Source of the DNA: Spiroplasma floricola 23-6
GTDB taxonomy: Bacteria; Bacillota_I; Bacilli_A; Mycoplasmatales; Mycoplasmataceae
DNA: 64,000 bases
Direction: 5' to 3'
Assembly: GCF_002813555.1 (NCBI RefSeq)
Contig: NZ_CP025057.1
Location: 1,042,001 to 1,106,000, forward strand
Shown: positions 10,819-23,311 of the stretch, in pieces
Numbering within the stretch: position 1 is the stretch's first letter
How the letters are laid out: every line of letters starts with the position of its first letter
Notes under the pieces: generated by a model
What the model was told of the DNA's origin: nothing
Databases searched by the model: none
The model's input: only the letters and a program-made list of their open reading frames with translations
Program-made: the position numbers and the translations under genes

Positions 10819-11702
10819 TATTTTTTGAATTGTTCTTGTTCAATACTAAAGAAGTTAACATCAATCATAAAGTGTTCAACAATTGTATTAATAAAATCAG
10901 AACTATTAAGAATATCTAATTCCTCATTTGCTAAAACATGTGCATAAGTTTTATCAGTTAATAATTCAACTAAATAATTTTTAAAATCAAAATTTTCTTT
11001 AATTTCTTGACCGCCTACTTTTTGAACATTTTCTTTTCAATTATTAACAAAATATTCATACTGCTCACTTACAATTTTAAGAACTTCTTCTTTCAATTTA
11101 AAATATATACTTTCTGAATAATCTATACTTAAACAATTTTCTTTTGTTAAAACTTCTTTAACTTTTGCAACTGCATTTTCAACACTATCAATTTCAATTA
11201 CATATTGATATTTATGTTTTAAAGGAATCTCTAAAAGTGCTTTATCTAATCTTTGTTTAATAATTTCTTCTGATTCTGTACCACGTTTTCTTAATCTTTG
11301 TTCCAAAGATTTTAAACTTGGTGGCATTAAAAATATTGATACTAGATTTTCAGGTTTTTCCTTATTAAGAACCTGAGTTGCACCTATTACTTCAATTTCT
11401 AAGATGACATTTTCACCTTTAGCTATTTTTTCATATACTGTTTTTCTTGGAGTACCATAATAATTATTTATAAATTCTGCATATTCAATTAATTCATCAT
11501 GTTGAATTGCATCTTTAAAAGTATCTCTATCTACAAAAAAATAGTTAACTCCATCTATTTCTCCTGGTCTTGGAGAACGAGTTGTCATTGAAATTGATTG
11601 CACTAGGTTTAATGATTTATCTTGTGCTAATTCCTTATTAATTGTTCCTTTACCAACTCCTGAAGGTCCAGACAAAATAATAATTTTTCCTTGTTTATTC
11701 AT
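10818..11702 (-). CDS. gmk: Guanylate kinase with a C-terminal extension
   Basis: GMP to GDP phosphorylation in nucleotide salvage. The first 200 or so residues are a standard guanylate kinase: P-loop SGPSGVGKGT at 11-20, TTRSPRPGE, GVNYFFVDRD, ILEIEVIGA. The gene continues through a TGA-encoded Trp to 294 residues, about 90 more than the usual 205-210, with a Glu/Asn/Lys-rich mostly helical extension of unknown role. The start at 11702 follows AGAGGAG; a longer upstream start would place that site inside the gene. It lies four bases after rsmD. Confidence 0.94.
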
Positions 11703-11706
11703 TCTT

Positions 11707-12270
11707 TTACTCCTCTTTTTCAAGTCTCAAAATATATAAATGCTTATTTTTAAAGTTTTTATATTTTAAAATATTAAGATTTGAAATTTTTGAAACATCT
11801 AATTCGAATTCAGATTCTATTATTAATATACCATAATTACTTAGAATTTCTTTTTCATATATATATTTAAAAAACTCATAATAATACTCAATTTTTGCAA
11901 ATGGAGGATCTAGAAAAATAAGATCAATTTTTTTATTTAAATTAACTAAATAATCTAACATTTTTTTATAATCCAGATTAAATATTTGATATTCATCACT
12001 CTCTAAACCTCTAAAATTCTGTTTTATAATTTCTAAAGCAGGTTTGTGATGATCATTTACATAAGCAAAAGAGATACCTCTTGATAATGCCTCTAATGAC
12101 AAAGCTCCACTTCCTGCAAAAAGATCCAAACATACTTTATTTTCAAAAATAAAGTAGTTATTTAAAACATTAAACATATCTTCTTTAATTCTTGTAATTG
12201 TAGGTCTTGTATTCATACCTTCTAATGTAGCTAATTTTCTTCCTCTAAAACGACCACTTATAACTTTCAT
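11707..12270 (-). CDS. rsmD: 16S rRNA (guanine966-N2) methyltransferase RsmD
   Basis: A 187-residue SAM-dependent methyltransferase. MKVISGRFRGRKLATLEGMN, RPTITRIKEDMFN and LDLFAGSGALSLEALSRG are characteristic, and LIFLDPPF is the catalytic N/DPPF motif. The start at 12270 is chosen because AAAGGA lies 10 bases upstream. First gene of the rsmD-gmk-rsmB unit; divergent from def. Confidence 0.95.
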   Translation of the reverse strand: MKVISGRFRGRKLATLEGMNTRPTITRIKEDMFNVLNNYFIFENKVCLDLFAGSGALSLEALSRGISFAYVNDHHKPALEIIKQNFRGLESDEYQIFNLDYKKMLDYLVNLNKKIDLIFLDPPFAKIEYYYEFFKYIYEKEILSNYGILIIESEFELDVSKISNLNILKYKNFKNKHLYILRLEKEE

Positions 12271-12343
12271 TTTTAATATTTCCTTTGCTTTTATATTATA
12301 CAAAAAATAATTAATATATAATCAATGTTGAGGTATTGATTTT

Positions 12344-12952
12344 ATGAAATTAGACTTAAAAAAAGATTTATTGCAAAAAGAAATTCCAACAAATAATTGA
12401 CTTTGAAAAGATAGTCAACCTGAAGTTATTAGAAATGTTTCTGTTAATGTTGAACTTCCTTTAAATAAAGAAAATGAATTAGTTATGAAAAAACTAATTG
12501 ACTTTGTAAGATACAGTCAAGATCCAGAATTAAATAAAAAAGAAAATGAAGATTACTTAAGACCCGCTGTTGGATTAGCAGCTCCTCAAATTGGTAGCAA
12601 TGTAAACATGTTTTTTGCCAGATTTGAATGAGATGTTGAAACAAACGATGTAGAAGAATTTGCAATGATTAACGCAAAGATAATTGCAAAAAGTGATCAA
12701 ATTTGTTGTTTAAGTGACGGAGAAGGATGTTTAAGTGTTGATACAAATCATAAAGGATTAGTTCCAAGAAATTATAAGATTCAAGTGCAAGGCTATGATT
12801 GATTGACCAATGAAGAAGTTGATTTAACTTTAAGAGGCTATCATGCAATTGTTTTTCAACATGAATTAGAGCACAATAATGGGCAACTTTATTACGATAG
12901 AATTAATAAAGAAGAACCAGACTTTAAAGATGAAAATTGAATAATTATATAA
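12344..12952 (+). CDS. def: Peptide deformylase
   Basis: A 202-residue metalloenzyme removing the N-formyl group from new proteins. Motif 1 GLAAPQIG at 77-84, motif 2 EGCLS with metal ligand C129, and motif 3 H173-E-L-E-H177 (Asp of the common HELDH replaced by Glu). Five Trp codons, most of them TGA, split it under the standard code. GAGGT lies upstream of the ATG, and a terminator starts at the stop codon. Confidence 0.96.
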
Positions 12953-12978
12953 AAAGTATTTAAAAATTACTTTTTTTT
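12951..12978 (+). terminator. def terminator
   Basis: Stem AAAAAGTA/TACTTTTT with an AT-rich loop and a following T run. Confidence 0.8.
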
Positions 12979-13126
12979 ATGCTTTTTTTCTCTTTTTATT
13001 TATTTTTTTTGTTAAAATACTCTTAACTATGACTTTTTAAAATATTTGGAAATGATAATACAATTTAATACTTTTAAAGTATCTTTCTACAAATTTTTAC
13101 AAAATTAAATATAAGGAGTTGATAAA

Positions 13127-14926
13127 ATGGATGACAAAAAACAAGAGTCTCTACAACAAACAAAAAGCGTAGTTGCGGATTTAGAAAAAAAAATAGAAAT
13201 AAAAAAACTAAAAGATAATATAAATCCACCAAAGAAAAAATTACCACAAGCACCCTTTCCTACTAAAGTTTATGCTTTAGGTGGATTAGAAGAAGTTGGT
13301 AAAAATACTTATTGTATAGAATACAATGATGAAATCATAATGATAGATGCTGGAGTTAAATTTCCAGACGCTACACAATTAGGTGTTAGTGCTGTAATTC
13401 CTGATTTTAGTTATTTAGTTGAAAATAATAAAAAACTAAAAGGTTTATTTATAACACACGGTCATGAAGATCATATTGGTGGTATTCCATATCTACTTCA
13501 ACAAGTAGAAGTTCCAGTAATTTACGCTCCAGCTTTAGCTGCTGCTTTAATTAGGGATAGATTAAAAGAATACAAACTACAAAATAAAACAGTTGTTAAA
13601 GAATACGTGGAAAATGACGTATATGCAACAAAAAATTTTACAATTCAATTTGCAGCAGTTAATCACTCAATACCCGATGCATTTGGAATTCACATACAAA
13701 CACCTAATGGTGCAATCTTTTCAACAGGAGATTACAAATTTGACTGAACACCATTAGGTCATGACGCAAACGTTCAAAGGTTAGCATCATGAGGAAATGA
13801 CGGAATTGAATTATTAATGGCTGATTCAACAAATGCTGAAGTTGAAGGTTATACAATTGGAGAAAGAAAAGTTATTCAAAATATTGATACACATTTTCTA
13901 AAGTCAAAAGGAAGAATTATTATTGCTTCTTTTGCATCAAATGTACACAGACTTCAACATATTATCGAATTGGCCAATAAGTATGGAAGAAGAATTCTTG
14001 TTATAGGTAGAAGTATTGAAAGAATTATAAAAATAATTAGACAAATGGGTCACTTAAATATCAATGATAAAATGTTTATTAAAGCAAATGAAATTGATAA
14101 CTTTCCAAAAAATCAAATAATGATTTTATGTACTGGAAGTCAAGGAGAACCTATGGCAGCTCTTTCTAGAATATCTAGAATGGAGCATCAAACAATTAAA
14201 ATAATTCCAGGAGATACTGTAATTATGTCTTCATCACCTATTCCAGGTAATAGAGCTGATGTTGAAAATGTAATTAATAAATTAACAAAAATTGGTGCTA
14301 ATGTAATTGAAAACAGCACAGAAAATAAAATTCACACTTCTGGTCATGCCAGTCAAGAAGAACAAAAACTATTATTCACTTTATTAAAGCCAAGATGCTT
14401 CATGCCAATGCATGGTGAATATAGAATGTTAAAAATTCACGGTGAAACTGCAACAAAAGTTAATGTTAAACCACACAATGTATTTGTAGTTGCCAATGGA
14501 GATCAAATTGAACTACACAATGGAGCAAGTCAAGTTGGAAAAAGAGTTCCAGCAGAAGCTGTCTTTATTGATGGAAAAGATATGACAGGAAAAGCAAGTA
14601 ATGTTATTAGAGAAAGAAACATATTGAGTAAAGATGGTCTAATGGCTGTAATTATTTCAATAGACTCTCAAGCAAATAAACTATCTGCTCCTCCTAGAAT
14701 TGTTTCTAGAGGAAGCTTTTATGTAAGAGATAGTGGAAATGTAATTGCTGAATCAATTAACATTGTTACAAATGCAGTACAAGAAGTTCTTAACTCACAA
14801 AAACCTACTTTTGGAGCTATAAAGAACTCAATTAAGGAATCATTATCGCCTTTCATCTTTAGATATAAAAGAAGAAATCCGTTAATCATTCCAGTTATAT
14901 TAAATAAAAAAATCGAGGTAAAGTAA
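13127..14926 (+). CDS. rnjA: Ribonuclease J
   Basis: A 599-residue metallo-beta-lactamase/beta-CASP RNase central to mRNA decay. Metal motif H111-G-H-E-D-H116, GDYKFDWTPLG, MADSTNAEVEG, then the beta-CASP part with SFASNVHRLQ, CTGSQGEP, and HTSGHAS and MPMHGEYRML. A charged extension of about 45 residues precedes the catalytic fold (MDDKKQESLQQTKS...), longer than in B. subtilis RNase J. One or more Trp are TGA. AAGGAG lies upstream of the ATG. The stop overlaps the start of the permease gene (TAATG). Confidence 0.96.
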
Positions 14927-16599
14927 TGAAAACAAAAAAAGAACAACTAGGTTTATTTTCAATTATATGAATTGGATTTACCTTTATTGCTGGAATAACA
15001 TTCACGGCAAGTTTTGGAGAAATAGTTCTTGCATCCGATGGATCAGGAATTGGTCTTCATATTATATGACTATTTGTTTTAGAAGGTTCTATAGCATTTA
15101 TGTGTGCTTGAGCTTTTGCCAAATTAGTTAGATATCACCCACAAGCAAATGGTGGAGGAAGTCAATATGTTAGAACCACATTTAGTAAATTTTGAGGTTT
15201 ATTAATGGGATTCTTCAACTATTCAGTTATTCCAGTTATTGGAATGGCTTTAATAGTTACAATGGTTAGAGCAAATTTCGGACCACAAGATGATGTAAGA
15301 TTCTGATTAGTAGGACAAAATGGAGCTGGAGATTATGGTAAATTTGGATCATGAGGTAATTTATACTTAGATTTAATAGCTTTTGCTTTATACATGTTTG
15401 CAGCAACAATTATATTCTTTGGTATCAAAAAATATAAATACGTTGGATTAATTATTGGGTACATGACATGAGGAATTACAGTTTTATTAATGATATTTGG
15501 TTTAGTTGCTGGATTTATTAATCTTCAAACAAGTAATCCTTTTGAAGTATATACACAAACAGATTTAAAAATTAGTGAATTTACAAAAGCATTTACAACT
15601 TGCTTCTTTGCTTTTGGAGGAATTGAAACTTTTATAACAACAGGTAAAAATATTAAAAACAGAAGCAAAAACATGCCTATTGCAATAATAATAATAATGA
15701 TTGCAACAACAAGCTTCTACATTGTTTTTTCACTAATAACAATGTTTGCTATTGGGGGAAAAGGATTTAGTTCAAATCCAAATACACAATTCTTTGGAGA
15801 TAATAACTTCTTAAAAGTATTTGGACCAACTTTAATTATTATTTGTACAATGTTAATGAGATTTAATTCATCATTGCAAATTACAATGTTTGGTGGTTCA
15901 ACTCTTGAACCATTATCAAGTCAAGGATATATTTCACCAGTATTTAAAAAAGAAAATAAAGAAAATGTTCCAGTAGCTGGAGTATTTTCAACAATTATAT
16001 TATTTGTAATATGTGCAACAATGTTCCTATTTATTCCAGATATTATTGAAGGAGTTACAAAATCTCCTTCTCCATTAAACTATGCAACAATTGCTAGTTG
16101 TGCATCAATATTGTTGATCGCAATTTATGGAACAATTATTCCAACAGCTATTGTTCAAGGAATAAGAAAAAATGTTAAAGTACAAATTTGAGAATATATT
16201 GCTTGAAGTATAACTGTCCTATTCTTATTATTTATATTAGGAAGTTATTTATGAACTTCATTATTAAATCCATTTACTAATCCTAAAGGTGATAAAATAG
16301 GTTCTCCTGAAAATGTACAAGCTCTTGTAAGTAGTGTATTCCAATTAGTATATGTTTCAGGTGTAATTGTATGAGCAGTAATACAATACTTCTTGTACTA
16401 CAAACCAAAAATGGCTAAGATGGATCCAAATTCTGAAAGAGCCAAAGAAATTGCTGAGTATGAAACATTATTCAGACTTCTAACTGCTGAAGAAATGCAA
16501 GCAATTGCTTTTAAAGAGGCTAAAGAAGATGAAGAATATAGACAATATAAAGCACAATTAAAAGAAGAAAAAATAAGAAATAAAGCAGTTTCAAAATAG
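14926..16599 (+). CDS. APC-superfamily amino-acid permease
   Basis: A 557-residue polytopic protein with about 12 hydrophobic segments and many TGA-encoded Trp codons. The start IWIGFTFIAGITFTASFGE and the repeated small-residue helices resemble amino acid/polyamine/organocation transporters; FAFGGIETFITTGKNIKNRSK matches the conserved FFAFGGFE..A...EEvKNP..N.P.AI loop. The C-terminal 70 residues are a cytosolic charged tail (EEMQAIAFKEAKEDEEYRQY). Substrate cannot be read. It is translationally coupled to rnjA and followed by a terminator. Confidence 0.88.
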
Positions 16600-16620
16600 T
16601 CAAAATATGACTATTTTTTT
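16593..16620 (+). terminator. Terminator of the rnjA-permease unit
   Basis: Stem AAAATAGTCA/TGACTATTTT around a short loop, followed by T; the stop codon lies within the first arm. Confidence 0.85.
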
Positions 16621-16652
16621 ATATTATAATTAACTTAATATGGAGGGTTAAA

Positions 16653-17591
16653 ATGAAAAAAATGCTTAGTTTTTTAGGTGTTACAACTTTATCTGTTGGA
16701 GCAATAACACCAGTAATTAATTATAATGTTTCTAGCACTAATAATATTATAAATGTAACTGAAAGTTATACTTATAGCATTACAAATGAAGATATGCAAA
16801 ATCTTAACTTTGTAACTGAAAATGGAATTGAAAAAGCAATTTTAAGCCCTACTGACTTAAAGAAAAATTTTGAAAAATGTGTTAATAATTTACTTGCAGC
16901 AGTTGATATTAATTTAACAAATGATTATAAAATAGAAAAAATAACTACAGATTTTATTGAAAAAGATGCTTGACAAAATAATGATGTAGATTTATTTAAT
17001 AAAAAATTTAAAGAGGCTAAGAAGAAATCAACTAGTTTGAACATTAAAGATCATTGAATAGAAATAGAAAGATATAAGGATCCAAATTCAGGTATATCTT
17101 ATTTTGTAAATGCTCTAGCAAAAATAGATGATGATAATGTTAGACTTTATGGTTCAAATTCATATAAACCAATAAAAGATTTAAACGAACTACAAGTAGA
17201 ATTTAAGAACACCTTTAACCTAGAAATGAAAATGGAAATTTCAATTGAAGGAGCAGACAAAGAAGATTGAGGATTTGAGTTACCACAAAATATAGATTTT
17301 CAAAGTAAGGAACAAATAATAAACTGACTTATGAATGAAAAAGACAAGGTTAAAGAGCATATTTATAAGATTGAAGATGCAAAATTAAATGATATTGATA
17401 GACCAGAAAATTTATATAAAGCTATCTTTTCTAATGATACATATTCAGTAGGAGAAAAAATTATTACCAATGATAATGCCCCTATAAAAGATGAATACTT
17501 TTATATTGGTATAACAAGTAAAAATGAAGCAAAAGGAGAATATAAAATGCTTGTTAAAAATACTAAAGGTACAACAAATAAAATAAAATAA
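16653..17591 (+). CDS. Secreted protein of unknown function
   Basis: A 312-residue protein read through TGA-encoded Trp codons. The N terminus MKKMLSFLGVTTLSVGAI has the basic start and hydrophobic core of a signal peptide; no Cys follows, so it is probably not a lipoprotein. The rest is hydrophilic with a mixed helix/strand look (VTESYTYSITNEDMQNLNF). No domain recognised. GGAGGG lies upstream and a terminator downstream, so it is a single-gene unit. Confidence 0.82.
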
Positions 17592-17592
17592 T

Positions 17593-17625
17593 AAAAAGAT
17601 TAGTAAATAAAACTAATTTTTTTTT
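17593..17625 (+). terminator. Terminator of the secreted-protein gene
   Basis: Stem ATTAGT/ACTAAT extended by A/T pairs, followed by nine T. Confidence 0.7.
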
Positions 17626-17666
17626 ATTACTTATTAATGATACAATTCTTTTAAGGAGGTGAGAAA

Positions 17667-18587
17667 ATGAAAGGAAATAGACAAACTTCTTCCATAAGAA
17701 CACTACTTTTTATAGCTAACGTATTTGGATTAATTATTGGATTAATTGGATTTGGTGTATTTATATATGCAATGACTAGAGTTGGTCTGATGGATCCAAA
17801 AGCAACTGGAGACATAAGTAAAACTTCGCCTTATGTTCCACTAATATTTTCAGTAGTAACATTTGCTTTTGTAACTAATACATTCTTTTGTTTATATATA
17901 ATAAATTTCTTAAAAAAAGCTGATGATATAACTTTATTAAATAATAGATATATAATTGCTTTATTTTCAATATCAATTGGAGGAATATTTACACCATTTG
18001 TTTTAGCACAAATGCAAAATATTCCAGTTGAATCAACAATTAGTCCTAAATTTACAATTTCTAAAGGTTATGGAGGTAATTCACTAGTAGCAGGTTTTAG
18101 TGCTTTAATTGTATACTTTGGATTTTCATTATTATGATATAAACAAAATATATTTGCTAGTGGACTTGCAGATATAATTTTAGTTTCTGTATTAGCTGTT
18201 GTATTATTCTGAGGAGTTTTAAATTGTTTAGTTTTTGCAACACCAGGAGCACTTGCTACTTGAAATAAAAAAGAAACTGCATATAAATTCATGAACTTTA
18301 TAGCAGTTATTAATCTTATTGTTGCAACAATAATTCTAATAATGCAATTAATTCAAAGTATTCTTTCAATTATCTCAATTTTTGCAGATATGTTTGACAG
18401 AAAAAGAGGATTTTTGGGTACTATATTCAACTCAATGTATGCTGCATATAGAATAGCAATTCAGCTATTTATTATTTACACAATAAATAAAATAATAAAA
18501 GGAATCTGAGCTAAAGGTGATCAAGTTCAATACAATGATTACTCAAAACTTGCAGAAAAACAAAGAGAATATGACATGGCAAACTAA
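17667..18587 (+). CDS. Multi-pass membrane protein of unknown function
   Basis: A 306-residue protein with about seven hydrophobic segments (for example LLFIANVFGLIIGLIGFGVF near the N terminus and IAVINLIVATIILIMQLIQ further on) and a short polar C-terminal tail. Trp codons are TGA. The perfect AAGGAGGTGA Shine-Dalgarno sequence suggests good expression. No family recognised. Confidence 0.85.
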
Positions 18588-18599
18588 AAGATTTATATA

Positions 18600-18629
18600 A
18601 AAAAATAACTCATATGAGTTATTTTTTTA
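18600..18629. terminator. Bidirectional terminator
   Basis: Palindrome AAAAATAACTCAT/ATGAGTTATTTTT between converging genes, with T on the plus side. Confidence 0.85.
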
Positions 18630-18632
18630 TAT

Positions 18633-19427
18633 TTAATAGAAAATATTTAAAAAATCTTTTCCACCACTTTTTTCAATTTTTTTAGTTAGAAAAAAAGTAT
18701 TATTAAGTAAAACTGCTCTATTTATAAAGGATTTATCAAAAGTCTCTTTTTTATTATTTAAGATATTTATCAATACACTCTCTTCTTTTTTCTTAAAACT
18801 TATTAACACGTTATTTTTATTTAAATAATGTATTCTTTTAAAATCCTGTTCATTATCTAAAACACTAATTATTTTAAAACTAAGATCAGTCAAAACAATT
18901 TCTTCATTTGATTTTTGAATTACAAAATTATTTTGAAATTGAATAATATCTACTAAATCTATTTTTATTTCTTTAATGAGTTTAATATTTTCATCAACTA
19001 ATAAAATCTTATTATCTCTTTTTATAATTAGTCCTTCATTTATTTTTTTTATTATTTGAAATTCTTCTAAATTTTCAATATTATTTAAATTTGTTGTAAA
19101 AACTTTTCCATTAATAATAAAGCTAATATATTTAGTATTATTAATAACTACAAAATTTTGAATATAATGTTCATAAATACCATAAACTTTTATATCAGTA
19201 TTAGAAATCATATCCATAGATGAAAAATGTGGATTTGGATGAGCTATAAATGTTCTTTCCAAATCTTGTTTTATTTTAATATTTTCTAAAAATATTTTTT
19301 TAGAAATTCAACATAATGTATTTATATTTCCATTTGGAATACTATCTACGAAATAAATATTTTCATCATCTAAAAAAATATTTTTTATTCACTCACTATT
19401 TTCTATTTTTCTTACTTTTAATTTCAA
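18633..19427 (-). CDS. Hypothetical protein with strand-rich repeats, TTG start
   Basis: A 264-residue protein containing TGA-encoded Trp (SEWIKN, LCWISK). The only suitable start is TTG at 19427, preceded by AAGGTGAT. The sequence is a succession of short hydrophobic strands and polar turns roughly 40 residues apart (KYISFIINGKVFTTNL, GLIIKRDNKILLVDEN, NFVIQKSNEEIVLTD), suggestive of a beta-propeller-like fold. That is inference; no catalytic motif is visible. Confidence 0.72.
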
Positions 19428-19452
19428 GTAAATCACCTTTTTAATTATAAAT

Positions 19453-19477
19453 TAAAAACACGATATTAATCGTGTTT
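19453..19477 (-). terminator. pgk terminator
   Basis: Stem AAACACGAT/ATCGTGTTT with loop ATTA (minus: TAAT), followed on the minus strand by T. Confidence 0.8.
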
Positions 19478-19485
19478 GTATCTAA

Positions 19486-20682
19486 TTATTTATTTTGAAT
19501 TGCTTCAACACCTGGTAATTTTTTACCTTCCATATATTCTAATGAAGCTCCTCCACCAGTTGATATATGAGTAAATTTGTCTTTAAATCCTAATTGAATT
19601 GCAGCTGCAGCTGAATCTCCCCCACCTATTAAAGTAAATGAGTCTTTTAGGTTAGCAATAGCTTCACAAACAGCTAATGTACCTTTATTATAGTGTTTAA
19701 ATTCAAATACTCCCATTGGTCCATTTCATGCTACTGTTTTTGCATCTTTTAAAATAGTTTTAAATAATTCAATTGATTTAGGACCGATATCTAATCCCAT
19801 TAAGTCATCTGGTAAGTCAACTCCTGTAATTGTTGGTTCAGTGTCTTTAAAATCACTGTTACATGCTGAATCAATTGGTAAAATAATTTTTCCATTAGCT
19901 TTTTCTAAATATTCTTTAGCTAAAGAAACTTTATCTTCTTCACACAATGATTTACCAATACTGTGATTTTGGGCTTTAAAGAAAGTATATGCCATTCCCC
20001 CACCAATTATAATTTTGTCAGCTTTTTCTAATAAATTATCAATAACTCCAATTTTATCAGAAACTTTTGCCCCACCAATAATTGCTACAAATGGATGCTC
20101 TGGTTTATCAATTCCTTTTGATAACATTTCTAATTCTTTTTCAACTAAAAATCCTAAGCAGCTTTCTGCTATATTTGAAGCAATTCCTACATTTGAAGCA
20201 TGAGCTCTATGAGCAGTTCCAAATGCATCATTTACAAATATATCTCCTAAACTAGCTCAGTATTTTCCTAATTGTGAATCGTTTTTTGATTCATATTTCA
20301 CAACTTCACCATTTTGAACATCTTCAAAACGTGTATTTTCAAATAAAAGAATTTCTCCTGCATTTAAGTTTTTAATTGCTGTTTCTAATTCTTCTCCTCT
20401 AGTTTGAGGAACAAATTTAATTGATTTTCCTGATAACTCTTCCAATTTTTTAGCAACTGGTGCTAAACTTTTTTTAGCTTTATCAGCTTCTTCTTTAATT
20501 CTGCTTAAATGTGAAAATAAAACAACTTTTGCTCCTTTTTCAGCTAAGTGATTAATAGTTGGCAGTGCTGCTCTAACACGATTATCATCTGTAATAACTC
20601 CATCTTTTAATGGGACGTTAAAATCAACTCTAACAAGAACAGTCTTTCCAGATACTTGAATATCATTTAATGTTTTTTTCAT
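19486..20682 (-). CDS. pgk: Phosphoglycerate kinase
   Basis: A 398-residue glycolytic enzyme making ATP and 3-phosphoglycerate from 1,3-bisphosphoglycerate. [20 protein letters not shown] plus [38 protein letters not shown] and the C-terminal GGGDSAAA are the standard motifs. Two Trp codons are TGA. The ribosome binding site GGAGAG lies in the short gap after the DUF4065 gene, so it is probably transcribed with gap and that gene. Confidence 0.97.
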
Positions 20683-20704
20683 TTTTTTGCTCTCCTATAC
20701 TTAA

Positions 20705-21217
20705 TTATTTTAAAACATTTTTTACTATAAAATCTATATAATGAAAAAAATTATTAGTATTTTCATTATGAAAATGAATAATGTCTTGATCTTTTATTAA
20801 ATTATTTCTACTAGGTTTATACAACTTTTTTCATGGAGTTTGTTCATGACAAATTGTTACAATATCTCATGACTTTAAATTTAATAGAAATTTAACTATT
20901 TCATAAGCTATTTTATTTTCTTGAGGAAAGTCTTTTTCTATTTCTAAATCAGCTTTTTCTAAATAAATTATAGGTATATCTGATTTTGAATAGATTGTAT
21001 GTTTCTTTCACAGTTCATAAATAACAGGACCTCACCTTCATGTTTCAAAATCTACATTTGCTATTTTTTCTCTAAATAATAAAAAATAAGAATAAACAAT
21101 ATAAATTATTTTTTGAATCTGAATTTGAGTTACTCTCTTAATACAATTTTGCTTTTTAACTTTAGCAATAACATTTAACATATAATTAATAAAATCTTCT
21201 TTAAAATAAAAAAACAT
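20705..21217 (-). CDS. Panacea (DUF4065, SocA-like) domain protein
   Basis: A 170-residue protein split by several TGA codons. It resembles the Panacea/DUF4065 family, which includes the Caulobacter antitoxin SocA and many antitoxins of diverse TA pairs: QIQKIIYIVYSYFLLF (the K(L)QKLLYY helix), FETWRWGPVIYELW at 57-70 (the E.W..GPV...V..E block), and SWDIVTICHEQTPWKK at 116-131 (the LS..TH...PW block). It starts after GAGGTG and sits between gap and pgk, genes normally adjacent. No toxin-like gene lies next to it, so it may be an orphan antitoxin or a protein of other function. Confidence 0.82.
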
Positions 21218-21277
21218 ATTTTCACCTCAATATTACTATCGTTGTAAAAATATGTTAAATATTTTATATTTAGAAAA

Positions 21278-22291
<1,014 letters not shown>

Positions 22292-22411
22292 ATTTAGTCG
22301 TTCCTTTCACGCTTTTATTTTATACCTTATTGCTTTATTTAGTGAATAAAATAATAACATTTTATTTCTATTTTTTCCATATGATATTTTTAATACTGGA
22401 AAATAATTCCA

Positions 22412-23311
22412 CTAATATCGCTTATTTTCACCTGTCATTTCAAATTCATTAGTTAATCCTTTGATTCTTTCTGTGAATCTAAGAGTTTTTTGTAATTCAA
22501 ATTTTTTTTGTTCTGGTCCAATTACTTTTTTATTTAAATAATATTTTTGTAGATCTGCTATAGAAAAGTTTGAAGTAAAATAAGTAATACATTTATTTTC
22601 TAATCTATGATTCAAAATACCAAATAATAATTCATCTCTACTTCAATCACTTACAATTTCTGCACCAATATCATCAAGTATTAAAATATCTACTTTAAGA
22701 CAATCATCATAAAATTTTGACAGTTCTGTTTTTTCTAATTGATTAAAAGTATCTTTAACTATTTTTACAAGCTTATTGACAGTTACAAAAATAACTTTTT
22801 TATCTTTTCTTGCATAAGTATTGGCCAATCGTTTCATTAAAAAAGTTTTACCAATACCTGGAGCTCCATATAAATAAAGACCCTTAAATGAATTATTTAC
22901 CATATTTTCTCTTATCTTTGTAAAAAGAGTTTTAGATTCTTGATTTAACTTATTTAAATCTAAAGATTCAATATATTCTCCCATTGTCTGAGTATTTTCT
23001 TTTAAATCATAATCTGCATATATTATATTTCTTAAAATTTTGTAATCTTTATTTTGAAAAGTTCAGTGTTTGCAATTTTTACTTGCTATATAAAATAAGT
23101 TATTTTTATATACTAGTTTTTGTTGAACACCAGGAATTGATTGTTTACAATATTTTATTTCTTCTTCTTTTTCACAATAAACATAATCATTTAAAAATCT
23201 ATTTATCACTAATATATTATTTTGTAAAATCTGATCGTCTATATTATATTTTTTAATTAGCTCTTTTAAATCTTTATGATTTTTTATATCATTTAAAGTA
23301 AATTTTAACAT
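22412..23311 (-). CDS. dnaI: Primosomal protein DnaI (helicase loader)
   Basis: A 299-residue AAA+ ATPase that loads the replicative helicase. Walker A is GAPGIGKTFL, Walker B LILDDIGAE, sensor-like TYFTSNFS, and the N-terminal third contains the Cys/His-bearing segment CKQSIPGVQQKLVY...CKH. The gene is split by two TGA-encoded Trp. It starts immediately after the TAG stop of dnaB with no gap, so the two are coupled, the usual dnaB-dnaI arrangement. Confidence 0.94.
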
